A stretch of 64,000 nt of DNA from Variovorax sp. 679. Lineage in GTDB: Bacteria > Pseudomonadota > Gammaproteobacteria > Burkholderiales > Burkholderiaceae_C. Numbering within the stretch: position 1 is the stretch's first letter; every line of letters begins with the position of its first letter. A program made the translations under genes and the position numbers. The notes beneath the pieces are model-generated. The model did not search any database, was not told the origin of the DNA, and saw nothing but the letters and a program-made list of their open reading frames with translations. The stretch covers positions 62,001 to 126,000 of the forward strand of contig NZ_RXFS01000001.1 of NCBI RefSeq assembly GCF_003952185.1, read 5' to 3'. This document shows positions 1-8,906 of the stretch, piece after piece.

Positions 1-892
1 CTACTAGCCGCCTCAATCTCAACGAACCGTCGTTAGTGCGCTCCACCTCGATCTCCGCCGCCGTGGCAGTCAAACCGTTGTTGTACGCAAGAAAACGATC
101 TGGTTCAGACAGTATTGTGGAGCGAATTCCTTTGTTGATGTCACCTCGTACCTGCAGGAACGAACGTACATTGCGCTCCAACAGGCGCGGGCCGTAGCGG
201 CTGTATATCGACACGAGCACCTCGGCCGGAAATATTGCGAGGTAGCTTACATAGTCAGCCCCTGGTTGATCGAACTCCAGGCAGTACACCGGTGGAAGGT
301 CGCGCTCCGTTAGATCGACAGCGATCTGCTCTCGGTCGCGCCCGGAGCTATACCAACGGAAGAGCCGCTCGATGTCCCAGACGTGCAACGTCACGTCGGC
401 TACGCCCATCTCCGGCACCTCGGGCAATCGGTCAACGTTGACGATGCCATCAGTGACAAGGAATAGTCGAACGCGGCTGAAACCTTCAGCTTGCTGATGC
501 TGACGATGAATGAGTTGGGCGAGAACGAATGCAGGCTCAACTTCCTCCATCCTGTTGTGCCATCCAGCCGTCGCCTTAGCATAGAAACCCGCTAGTTGAC
601 GGAACGCAGCCTCGACCTTCGACTTTTCGAGCCGGATGGGTACCAAGCTGTCCGCTCGTACTGCTACGAAGAGATCGAGCGTGTCCTCGTTTTCGTCAGC
701 GGCATAGCCATCTGCACGCATTCCCGTGCGTGCGTAATAGCAGACCTCAGCATCTGCGATCTCCCCGGCTTCAGCCAGAAGATCGAGGAAGCGGCGCGTA
801 AAAGCCTCGGCAACGAAGGTCTCTCCACCCTCGATGCCTGAATCACGCTTCACCTCATTGCGTAGAGCTTGAAAGTAGTCGTTTAAGGTCAT
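1..892 (-). CDS. AIPR family abortive-infection protein (partial, C-terminus beyond window)
   Basis: Last visible gene of the defence operon. The frame is open from an ATG at 892 to the left edge, about 297 codons, so the C-terminus is missing. Around residues 240-280 it reads ERNVRSFLQVRGDINKGIR followed by FLAYNNGLTATA, the signature of the AIPR (abortive infection phage resistance) family. Its ATG overlaps the stop of the nuclease gene before it as ATGA, so the two are probably translationally coupled. AIPR proteins are known companions of MORC-like ATPases and Z1 proteins in predicted or tested anti-phage systems; their biochemical activity is not settled. Family assignment is firm; the role in defence is inferred from family and context. 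Confidence 0.85.
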   Translation of the reverse strand, partial: MTLNDYFQALRNEVKRDSGIEGGETFVAEAFTRRFLDLLAEAGEIADAEVCYYARTGMRADGYAADENEDTLDLFVAVRADSLVPIRLEKSKVEAAFRQLAGFYAKATAGWHNRMEEVEPAFVLAQLIHRQHQQAEGFSRVRLFLVTDGIVNVDRLPEVPEMGVADVTLHVWDIERLFRWYSSGRDREQIAVDLTERDLPPVYCLEFDQPGADYVSYLAIFPAEVLVSIYSRYGPRLLERNVRSFLQVRGDINKGIRSTILSEPDRFLAYNNGLTATAAEIEVERTNDGSLRLRRLV

Positions 893-1923
893 GAGGAAAT
901 TCTTCCGAGCTGCAGACCAGTCAACGTGCTGATAAGTTCACTTTGATCGCACTCGCATGCGCTGCAAGCCTTCAGCTCGACTTGGTATTCAACTTCACTG
1001 ATGCCCAATGCGAGTTCCCCACTGAGAAGCCTAGGGAAACGACTATCGACGCGAAAAAAACGCCGCTGGGCGACGCGGAAACGCCTTTGCGCGTAGCGGT
1101 GCGAGTGTCGCTCTGTCCATCCGGCTTGTATCAAACGTCGATCAAGCAAGATGGAAAACTCGGGAGCGCCAACTGTCAGCCTGCGAAGCTCACCTACGAT
1201 GTGGTTGAGATCCTCACCTTTTTCGTCGTCTAACTCGAGCCGCAGACATACAAGAAAAAGGCACGCAAGACCTACGTCATCGAGTTGACGCTCACCATGA
1301 ATCCGTATCTGCGAGAGCATTCTTGCTACTGACGTCTTCACCTCAATGGCGCATACGCTTGGCACAACAAAGTCTTGAGGCGCGCGCTGCGCGCCCGTCC
1401 AAGACTCAATCGATCCGACGCCGCCGATCGGCATGAGGATGTCACGCAACACCCAAAGCTCACCGAACAGCCCCACTACCTCGCTGGAACTCAACCCATC
1501 GGTTGCCTTATTGAGAAACTCCTGCCATCGCTCAAGACGCCTTAGCAATAGAACGATCGCTTCAGCGACTTTCGCACACCGAGAGATCCCATCGACCAAG
1601 TCAGCGCCGAAGACGTTGAACACGTCGGCGAATTGCGCGTCTTCGAGTTCGACCGCTAGTGAACGCTGTCCAGTTGGAACCCCCTCAAGCGGAGGCACGA
1701 GAGCAACCGACAGTCCGCCAGTAATCGGCAGATCGCGAAGACCAGCCATCGAGAGAATGGGAATGTCGATCATTATCGAGCGCGCTCCACCATGGCATGC
1801 CACCGCTGCATATGCTGGGACGGTTGCGCCTGGATTGATAAGGCGCCTAACCCATCCAGTCTGCTCGATCTTGTGCGACGCCTCGATTTCACACCAGAGT
1901 TGCTCGAGTGGCCTACTCGTCAA
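889..1923 (-). CDS. PD-(D/E)XK nuclease-like protein (DUF4420 type)
   Basis: Putative restriction-endonuclease-fold protein of the defence operon. The segment GLFGELWVLRDIL is followed by PQDFV and then by CAIEVKTS, giving the spaced E...D...E-x-K residues expected of a PD-(D/E)XK active site. I place the start at a TTG at 1923 because GAGGAG sits seven bases upstream; this overlaps the end of the Z1 gene by 11 bases. The same frame is open from 1971, which would overlap 59 bases and has no comparable ribosome site. Likely cleaves DNA for the system. Nuclease activity is inferred from the motif. Confidence 0.8.
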   Translation of the reverse strand: MTSRPLEQLWCEIEASHKIEQTGWVRRLINPGATVPAYAAVACHGGARSIMIDIPILSMAGLRDLPITGGLSVALVPPLEGVPTGQRSLAVELEDAQFADVFNVFGADLVDGISRCAKVAEAIVLLLRRLERWQEFLNKATDGLSSSEVVGLFGELWVLRDILMPIGGVGSIESWTGAQRAPQDFVVPSVCAIEVKTSVARMLSQIRIHGERQLDDVGLACLFLVCLRLELDDEKGEDLNHIVGELRRLTVGAPEFSILLDRRLIQAGWTERHSHRYAQRRFRVAQRRFFRVDSRFPRLLSGELALGISEVEYQVELKACSACECDQSELISTLTGLQLGRISS

Positions 1924-4849
1924 TTTCGGGCTCCTCGAGTTGGTCGAGGTGCAACTGCCGATAGACCTCATTTACTTGATACTCGATGGGCACAGCCGTT
2001 GCACTAGTGGGAAAGCTCAACACGCAAGTCATGATGGACCTTGGTTCCGCGGCAAACTCGACGGCCGCAGCGTCGAGTGGATAGAGCAACAGCAACCCAT
2101 GGCTGGTCCGACGCATATCGCGCACCACTGCTCCGAACGGCCGTTCCGGCGGTTGCTGCGTCGCGCGAATACGACCAGCCTTTTTGTCAGCCGCGTAGCG
2201 CAACAAACTAATCTGCTGAGCGACATCAAGTGCATCGCGGCCCACGGCCTGCTCTATGACTTCACGCTCAAGCAGCATGTCCACACCGAAAGCGCGTTTG
2301 GTCAACAAATGCTGCACCCAGACAGCATCGAGCTTCATTCCCTCCAAGTCGATCGCTTGATCAGGAGGGTTAAGTACGTTGCTGTTGGAAAGCACGTAAA
2401 GCCCTCTGACCTTGTCGCTGCCTTCGGCAACGTTCTTACGCTTGACCAGATTCAAACCGAGCCCTGCGATGGTGTCTGGCGCACCACCGTTTGCACTGAG
2501 CAGCGCAACCGTCCACTCGACCAATTCGCCTTGGTTCTGCTGTCGGCGTACGAACTGGGCAATCCGCTTTGAATCGAAGCCATTTGTGCCCATTGGTGAA
2601 TCAAAGGCGTCAAGGAAGACGCATACATCCTCAGCGCCGACACCCGACCAGACGTAGGTTGACGAGCCTTTCTTACGCGCGCGGGGCGGCTCCAGTCGGC
2701 CAACAAGCCCGGTCACGGCATAGTCATTGCGCTTGCGCACTTCATCGCGAGTTGCGAGCACTACGCACTGCGCAAGCGTCCCTTCGTAGGAAACCTGCAG
2801 CTTCTTGCTTGCACGCGCCTTATTGAGAGCCGTCACAAGCATGCCATCCGGGTGAGTGCGGACGCGCAGTCCGTACTCCTCGGGCGTAGCCTTGAGAGCA
2901 GCCATACGCTCAAACTCTCGGCGCAACTCCGCCTCAGCCAGCGCGATATGGCGGTACCACGCGATCAGATCTGATGAGGTGTAGATGCGACAAAGATCGA
3001 GGTAACCTGGTCGATACCCAAACCAACGCCCCATCTGCAACAGAGAGTCGTACATCTTGGAGACGCGCATGTAGTAGGAAACCGACAAGCCTTCCAGAGT
3101 CAGTCCACGCGAGAGCTTGTCTCCACCAACGGCGATAACACTGATGCCCGTCGCTCTATGCTTCTCATAGTCCAAGACATCAGCTGAGGTACCGTTTATC
3201 TCAAGCACGCGTATCTTGGAGACCGCCGGATGCAACGATCGCTCGATCTCCTCCCACGCCATCAAAGGGCACGCCGGATCGGAAACTGCGCGGGTTGTCT
3301 CGACAAAGTCCAACTCCCATAACTCGCGAAGCTCTTTGCGCAACGACAGCGTTGCATCCTCTCCTTCATTAGCTATACGCCGCTGCAGAAACAAAAGCTC
3401 GGTCGTCACAAGTTCTGCAAGCTTGCCTTGAGCTTCCACGAAGCGCGCAACGTGCACCAGCATCGAGTTGTGCTTTGTTTTCTGTCCACGGGCGTGCCGT
3501 GCGGTACAAACGAGCAGATATGAACGAATGGCCTTCTTCAGCGTTCCCGGAAGCTCGCCAGGCACGAAGCTCGATGGTGCTTTCGGAGGAAAGAAGCTAT
3601 CGAAGTCATCGACCAATCGTGTCAAAGGCAGCCCTTTTCGCTCCTCCAATCCAGAGTCTGGATCACCGTCGCGACCGAAGACTTTGTCAACGCTGAAGTA
3701 GTTGTCCGGCGGCGGCAATGAGACGATGAAGCTGCGCGGAAAAAGGTCATCACCGAATTTCCCGTGCGAAGCCTTGGGATCAACAAATATGTTGGCGAAG
3801 GGGGTTGCCGTATAGCCAACATAGGCGCTCTTTTCGAACGCGTCCAGCAACTCTCGTATTCGCTGGTTGATTTTTGTGGGATTGATGTCCTCCGGAGTAA
3901 CCCCATCGGCCGAGACGCGACTGATTTTCTTCGTGTTGATTGACGAGTGATCCGCCTCGTCATCGATCACAAGCATCGGAATGTCTCGGACAATCTTCCC
4001 TCCATCGGGCTTCTCAACACCCTTCTTAATCGTGAGCCAAGTCCGAAGATTGTTGAGAATAGACGCATGCTTCTTTACGACGACGATAAATGGCGTCTCC
4101 CCAAGATGCATTACTGTTCCAAGATTTCCCGCTCGAAAGTCACCATTTTCTGCTCGCGACGTCATTGAGTTGACGGGAAGTTCAGGGAAGGAGAGCGTGC
4201 CTACTCCAACTTTCGTGCTTGCTTCCTCGAAGAATAGACTGGAGTCGGTGTTGTAGCCCAGCAGCCCTTCCTCCATCCGAATCTGAGTCTGTGCACGAAG
4301 GCTGTTGTGAATACCCGCAAGAATGATCACAAGCTTGTAGCCAGAGTCCAAAGCCTTGCATGCCAGCCCGAGGAAATTGCCCGTCTTACCCGACTGCACA
4401 CTGCCCACGACCAGCCCGCGACGATCCCACTGTCCCGCGCGCGAAGGATCTTCGAGCATCTCAAGGATGCCCTCGGTGCGAACATCTACCGAGTTAATTA
4501 CGGGATCAGGCAATTGCTCAATCATCTGCAGAAAGGTCTGGTAGCGCTCCCAGAATTTCCAACTGATCTCACCGCGCCTGGCGGGTAACCAATCGGAGTG
4601 GCCGCGGGCGTCCGACAACGATTGCATCGGTGCAACAAAGACGTTACTGTTCTCAACGAAATACTTGACGAGTTCCTCTATGTCAACGGTGCCCTCGCCG
4701 GTATCCTCTTCGGTAAAGCGCTTGGCTTTGCTGCAACATTGCCGGATCTCGTCAATGCTTGGATTTCTGTAACGGACCAACGCGGTACGGGCCTGTTCGC
4801 GGGCCTGCTCTTGCGCGTCGGGGTCAGGGCTAGATTTAATCGAATTCAT
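1913..4849 (-). CDS. Z1 domain-containing helicase-like ATPase
   Basis: A 978-residue protein with a superfamily-2-like ATPase core: Walker A GSVQSGKT at residues 149-156, Walker B IDDEAD at 295-300, and a motif-III-like TATPFANI near 347-354. The Z1 domain follows, with GGDKLSRGLTLEGL at 575-588 and QMGRWFGYRPGY at 605-616. Z1 proteins occur with MutL/MORC-like ATPases, PD-(D/E)XK proteins and AIPR proteins in defence loci. The start codon shares a base with the stop of the upstream ATPase gene (TGATG), showing tight coupling. Probably an ATP-dependent DNA translocase or remodeller; that activity is family-based inference. Confidence 0.88.
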   Translation of the reverse strand: MNSIKSSPDPDAQEQAREQARTALVRYRNPSIDEIRQCCSKAKRFTEEDTGEGTVDIEELVKYFVENSNVFVAPMQSLSDARGHSDWLPARRGEISWKFWERYQTFLQMIEQLPDPVINSVDVRTEGILEMLEDPSRAGQWDRRGLVVGSVQSGKTGNFLGLACKALDSGYKLVIILAGIHNSLRAQTQIRMEEGLLGYNTDSSLFFEEASTKVGVGTLSFPELPVNSMTSRAENGDFRAGNLGTVMHLGETPFIVVVKKHASILNNLRTWLTIKKGVEKPDGGKIVRDIPMLVIDDEADHSSINTKKISRVSADGVTPEDINPTKINQRIRELLDAFEKSAYVGYTATPFANIFVDPKASHGKFGDDLFPRSFIVSLPPPDNYFSVDKVFGRDGDPDSGLEERKGLPLTRLVDDFDSFFPPKAPSSFVPGELPGTLKKAIRSYLLVCTARHARGQKTKHNSMLVHVARFVEAQGKLAELVTTELLFLQRRIANEGEDATLSLRKELRELWELDFVETTRAVSDPACPLMAWEEIERSLHPAVSKIRVLEINGTSADVLDYEKHRATGISVIAVGGDKLSRGLTLEGLSVSYYMRVSKMYDSLLQMGRWFGYRPGYLDLCRIYTSSDLIAWYRHIALAEAELRREFERMAALKATPEEYGLRVRTHPDGMLVTALNKARASKKLQVSYEGTLAQCVVLATRDEVRKRNDYAVTGLVGRLEPPRARKKGSSTYVWSGVGAEDVCVFLDAFDSPMGTNGFDSKRIAQFVRRQQNQGELVEWTVALLSANGGAPDTIAGLGLNLVKRKNVAEGSDKVRGLYVLSNSNVLNPPDQAIDLEGMKLDAVWVQHLLTKRAFGVDMLLEREVIEQAVGRDALDVAQQISLLRYAADKKAGRIRATQQPPERPFGAVVRDMRRTSHGLLLLYPLDAAAVEFAAEPRSIMTCVLSFPTSATAVPIEYQVNEVYRQLHLDQLEEPEIDE

Positions 4850-6447
4850 CAGTCGAGTTCCTTGGGAACAGGGGGAGAGGCGTCGAGCGCGGCAATCAGA
4901 TGAGGGCGCTTCTTCGACGCCGACAGCGCGGAGAGACTGGCGATGGCCTGTTGATGGCTACGCCCAGAAGCCAGAACGCCTAGATAGAGATCAGAGAGCA
5001 TCTCGCCGAACTGTTTATCCTTCGTGTCGTCAAATGGCGCGGGCTGCTCCTCAGGTGCCTCGGCGTGACGGATGTAGATCGACGCAAGCGGAAGTGTCTG
5101 CTCGACTAGCTTAAGCAGGGCCTCGACCGCACGCCCACCATCGTCGTTCGCGGTCAGTGCCTGGACGACAGGATGCTCGCGATTGACGCGGAAAATGGTG
5201 CGTCCACGCATAAGCCGCCCCTCCCAGACGCTCGAGTGATCATGGGACGCCACGGCAAGGATTTGGCGACCGCGATGACGATAGACCTCTTGAGCCCGTT
5301 CGCGCGTCAGCCGAGCGATACGCCGAAGCTCTTGTCGTAATGCCACTGGAGGACTTGCCACAGACTTACGCACATCAAGCTTCCAGTCGAAGTCGAGATC
5401 ATTGCCAAGGTCGATGCGGATGCGTGCAAGCTTGAGATGTTCGTCGCGCGTCAATCCGAGCGATAGCCAGCCACCGGCTGAGATCAATCGGTTATTGCGA
5501 TAGATATAGAAGCCCTGATGCGCAGTCCATCCCTTTGCTCCGGCCGCCCGCTCGAACTCATCCTTCGTAAGCTTCGAGTGGTGCGGTAGGACGTAAGGCT
5601 GAACGGCCACGCTGTGATGCCCCCAGCGCAGTTCCTCGATCGGTAGGATCTGGGTTGCGACGTGATCGCGCATGAATGGATCCCAGCGCCCGAGCTTCAC
5701 GTTACCCACTTCGAACCTCACCGGATTCGCCCCTGCGAGGAACTCGCCGAACACCATTGAGAGATGCTTTGCGACGCGGTCAGCAGCCTCCAAGAACGCC
5801 TGGTGCGCGTTCGTGTTGTCGCTTAAAGCATCACCAACCAGGCGATCGAGTCGCTCCCAAACGACGGTCGTTCCCGAGGGCTGGCCAAGCATCCAACTTG
5901 CATGCCGACGCGCTTCTTCGCTTGCTTCGCGCTGAAGAATCCAATCGTTAGCAGCGGCCATGAACGGCAGATCCCAAACGCGCGCGGCTTCGGCATGGCC
6001 AGCAGCGCGCGTGATAACGCTCAAGCGACTGGCTTGGGAAAACGACGCGGTCTTCAATCCCAAGCCGAAGCGCCCGAGGTCTTGAGGGGCGCGGTCAGCA
6101 CGCGGGTTGTGAGTACCGGGCCGCATCGCCTCGATCAACTGCGGCTCGTCCATGCCATGACCGTTGTCGCTGATCGACAGGGTCGAGTCTTGGCCTGCCC
6201 AGTCAAACTGGATGCGCACGTGTGTCGCACCGTGCGAGATGCTGTTATCCACAAGGTCCGCAACAGCCGTCTCGAGCGTGTAACCCAGCGAGCGCATCGC
6301 CTCAATTAGCGCCGCGGGATGAGGCGCAGCTCGATCGGGGTTCTCAACACTCTTTGCTAGCCTCTCCACCGGCGCTACATATGTTTTCTCGTGCGTCAAC
6401 AAGCTAGGATCCTCCTTTAGAAACTGATCAATGCTGCCCCTGATCAC
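4849..6447 (-). CDS. MORC/MutL-like GHKL ATPase
   Basis: First gene of the four-gene defence operon, 532 residues. The GHKL nucleotide-binding fold is clear: N-box AVADLVDNSI at 61-70, DNGHGM at 94-99 and GRFGLGLKTAS at 125-135. This order and spacing match the prokaryotic MutL-related/MORC group rather than histidine kinases, and no kinase phospho-acceptor domain is visible. Such ATPases act as ATP-gated DNA clamps in MORC and MutL proteins; here it would control the Z1 and nuclease subunits. It is transcribed away from the vsr gene, with a 323-base gap between them that must hold the operon promoter. Confidence 0.85.
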   Translation of the reverse strand: MIRGSIDQFLKEDPSLLTHEKTYVAPVERLAKSVENPDRAAPHPAALIEAMRSLGYTLETAVADLVDNSISHGATHVRIQFDWAGQDSTLSISDNGHGMDEPQLIEAMRPGTHNPRADRAPQDLGRFGLGLKTASFSQASRLSVITRAAGHAEAARVWDLPFMAAANDWILQREASEEARRHASWMLGQPSGTTVVWERLDRLVGDALSDNTNAHQAFLEAADRVAKHLSMVFGEFLAGANPVRFEVGNVKLGRWDPFMRDHVATQILPIEELRWGHHSVAVQPYVLPHHSKLTKDEFERAAGAKGWTAHQGFYIYRNNRLISAGGWLSLGLTRDEHLKLARIRIDLGNDLDFDWKLDVRKSVASPPVALRQELRRIARLTRERAQEVYRHRGRQILAVASHDHSSVWEGRLMRGRTIFRVNREHPVVQALTANDDGGRAVEALLKLVEQTLPLASIYIRHAEAPEEQPAPFDDTKDKQFGEMLSDLYLGVLASGRSHQQAIASLSALSASKKRPHLIAALDASPPVPKELD

Positions 6448-6684
6448 CCGCCAAACAACCCTCGGAAGAATTGAGACAGCCTAGTCTTCTATGTCAACGT
6501 CTCGGCATCGGAAGCAGCACAGTGCAAAGAACGCGACGCCTATTCCTTTGGCCGCGAGTGCTAAGCAATTCCGAACACCCAAACCAGTAGAAACCCTAAT
6601 TTCTTTGGCCGAACTGGAATCACTGGGCGACAAAGCAGCATCGCCTCTTTTCAGAACGTCTCCCCACTCTTAGACATCTGTAAA

Positions 6685-6700
6685 GTAACACATTTGTTAC
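6685..6700. promoter_or_regulatory. Candidate operator between the defence ATPase gene and vsr
   Basis: GTAACA and TGTTAC are separated by four bases, a perfect short inverted repeat, about 70 bases upstream of the vsr start and about 240 upstream of the ATPase start. The surrounding stretch 6448-6770 is noncoding as far as I can see and must carry divergent promoters; a 60-codon frame there resembles nothing. No cognate regulator is visible, so the function is a guess. Confidence 0.35.
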
Positions 6701-6770
6701 CCGTGGTGATGAGCTTTGGCCAACGTTACCGCGTCCGGACTGCGGTCGCGGTTAGCGGCGAAACTAAGGC

Positions 6771-7220
6771 ATGCCGTCACCCGCCGCAAAACTCCCCACT
6801 CCCCCCCAGCGAAGCAGAATGATGGCGGGCATTCGCGGCAAGAACACTTGGCCCGAACGGGCCCTTCGTTCAGCGCTCTTCGCCTCGGGGTTTCGCTATC
6901 GGCTTCACGTAAGAGGCCTTCCTGGTACTCCGGATTTGGTTTTTCCGAAACACAAAGCAGCGCTATTCGTACACGGCTGCTTCTGGCACCGACATGAAGG
7001 TTGTCGCTACACCACCATCCCGAAAGCGAACGCTGATTTCTGGATGAAGAAATTCACCGATAACGTCACCCGCGACGAGAAACATGTCGGCCTGCTGCGA
7101 GACCGAGGTTGGCGCGTAGCCATAGTCTGGGAATGCACCCTCAAGCGTTCGGTCGAGGACGTGGCCAAGAACGTCGGTACGTGGCTACAAGGAAGCGATG
7201 CAGAACTCACTGTTGAGTGA
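6771..7220 (+). CDS. vsr: Very short patch repair (Vsr) endonuclease
   Basis: A 149-residue protein with the complete Vsr pattern: MMAGIRGKNTWPERALR near the start, FRYRLHVRGLPGTPDLVFP (with the catalytic Asp), VHGCFWHRHEGC and FWMKKFTDNVTRD. Vsr nicks DNA at T:G mismatches produced when 5-methylcytosine deaminates, so it normally accompanies a C5 methyltransferase. Here the methyltransferase gene converges on it, the stops lying 13 bases apart. The ATG at 6771 is preceded by AAGG; an internal Met-Met at residues 17-18 is an alternative start. It is the only plus-strand gene of the island. Confidence 0.93.
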   Translation: MPSPAAKLPTPPQRSRMMAGIRGKNTWPERALRSALFASGFRYRLHVRGLPGTPDLVFPKHKAALFVHGCFWHRHEGCRYTTIPKANADFWMKKFTDNVTRDEKHVGLLRDRGWRVAIVWECTLKRSVEDVAKNVGTWLQGSDAELTVE

Positions 7221-7233
7221 CGGTTCAGTCCAC

Positions 7234-8847
7234 TCAAGCGATCGCGGGTACAGACTTCCTGCGCGGCGCATCCTCGCCGGGTTGCGTTGCGGCGTCCTTC
7301 TCCAAGGCTGCGCGCTTCCTTCGCTGCTCGCGATTCAGTTCGGCCAACAGGCCGCGCACCACTTTTGCCAGCTTGTTGGCCAGCAATGGAGGCACGGCAT
7401 TACCGACCTGCGTGTACTGCTCTGTTCGATTGCCCGCAAAGAAATAGTTATCGGGAAAGGTCTGAAGCCGAGCCGCCTCTCTCACCGTGAGACTCCGGCA
7501 CTGAGTGGGGTCATAGTGGATGTAGTAGTGCCCATCCTTTGCGATGTGCGCGACCACAGTCGTTGACGGCTCCCCCGCGCACTGCACGCGGAATCGATCC
7601 TTGAAAGGAATGACCCCAGTTGTGCTGTTGCTCGCCGCATTCTTGTGGTTGGGCAGAAGCTTGGGCGGAAAGCAATCCAATCGAGGGGAATAGCCTTGTG
7701 ACTGAGCGAAGCTTGCAGCAAAGAGGTACCTAGCCAAATCAGACGCCATGTGTGATCGCGCTTCGTGCTGGCAAACCCCTTCCAATTTTTTATCGTGCAG
7801 CCAGAGCTGAAGCTCAGTCGATTTCTTGGGGGTCTTGTAGCTCCTTTGAACAAAGGCTTCGCCAATGCTCAGGCTCCGTGCAGCTGCCGCGGATACATGC
7901 ATCAACGCAGTCAAATCCGACTCGCACTCCGCATCCCATCCCTCCATAAATGAGGGCGCCTTCTGTACTGCGCTTCTCCAAGCCTCCACTGAATCAGCCT
8001 TCGACAAACGGCTTCGCAATCGAGGCAAATCATCGATTGCGTGCTTAACGGTCACAGGTTTGGCGACCTTTGAAAGTAGTTCATGCCGCGAGGCACCCAC
8101 ATCCTTTCTTACACCCAGCAGGATCACTCGGTGCCTGCTCTGCGGAATGCCGTAGTGCTCGGCTTGGATGATGAAGTCTGTTGGCTCCAGCGAATTGCTG
8201 TCGCCCTTCTTGATGAAGGAGCGAATCTCGTACTCCACCCCTTCAGCAGGCTTCGACAGGTCTTCGATGATCCTGTCGAACATCGAACTGCCGGAATGCT
8301 GCGAAGAAAGCAGCCCCTTGACGTTCTCCATCACAAAGATGGTTGGCCGATGAACCTGAATGATTCGGAGATATTCCTTGTACAGAAAATGCTTTTCGTC
8401 CTTCTGGAAGCTCTTGTCATGTGCCCGCCGAGACCGCCCCGCCAACGAATACGCTTGGCACGGCGGTCCACCGATCAAGATCCACGTCTCACGACCATTG
8501 AGGGCAGCTCGTATTTCATCGTCGATGCCGGTCTCGTCAGACTTCCCCAATTCCAGGCAACGAGCTTCGCGATTCGCGTGGACGAAAGCTGCGGCAACAG
8601 CAGGCTGCTGTCGAAATGTCTCTTCGTCCATCTCGCCCTGGATGTAGCTGTAGTAGTGCTTCACATCCTTCGTGCCTCGAAGCCGCCGAAACACTGCGCG
8701 CAACGTAAGCGTCTGGTGCGCAATAGGGTCTTTCTCGATGGAAAGACCGATTTCAAAAACGGGTTGCTGCTTGTGATCCTTGAGAGCGGAAAACCCCTCC
8801 CCCAGTCCCCCTGGGCCCGCGAAAAGATCAATGATGGGAATCGACAT
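7234..8847 (-). CDS. dcm: DNA (cytosine-5) methyltransferase
   Basis: C5-cytosine methyltransferase with all main motifs. Numbered from a possible GTG start at 8874, they are SAM-binding DLFAGPGG (16-23), catalytic GGPPCQ (135-140), MENVKG (182-187), GIPQSRHRV, and the C-terminal TVREAARLQTFP and QVGNAVPP. I prefer the ATG at 8847 because it lies five residues before motif I, as is usual. The target site cannot be read from sequence. With Vsr and the neighbouring ATPase/Z1/nuclease operon it probably forms a modification module that marks host DNA, though it could be a stand-alone enzyme. Confidence 0.9.
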   Translation of the reverse strand: MSIPIIDLFAGPGGLGEGFSALKDHKQQPVFEIGLSIEKDPIAHQTLTLRAVFRRLRGTKDVKHYYSYIQGEMDEETFRQQPAVAAAFVHANREARCLELGKSDETGIDDEIRAALNGRETWILIGGPPCQAYSLAGRSRRAHDKSFQKDEKHFLYKEYLRIIQVHRPTIFVMENVKGLLSSQHSGSSMFDRIIEDLSKPAEGVEYEIRSFIKKGDSNSLEPTDFIIQAEHYGIPQSRHRVILLGVRKDVGASRHELLSKVAKPVTVKHAIDDLPRLRSRLSKADSVEAWRSAVQKAPSFMEGWDAECESDLTALMHVSAAAARSLSIGEAFVQRSYKTPKKSTELQLWLHDKKLEGVCQHEARSHMASDLARYLFAASFAQSQGYSPRLDCFPPKLLPNHKNAASNSTTGVIPFKDRFRVQCAGEPSTTVVAHIAKDGHYYIHYDPTQCRSLTVREAARLQTFPDNYFFAGNRTEQYTQVGNAVPPLLANKLAKVVRGLLAELNREQRRKRAALEKDAATQPGEDAPRRKSVPAIA

Positions 8848-8906
8848 TCGAATTTTCTGGAAAAGGACCGGCACTGGTCTGCTTGCTGCGGACCGGAGGC
8901 TGCATT

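Noticed and set aside
6491..6673. 60-codon plus-strand frame between the defence ATPase and vsr
   Set aside because: No ribosome site or family similarity; lies in the divergent promoter gap.
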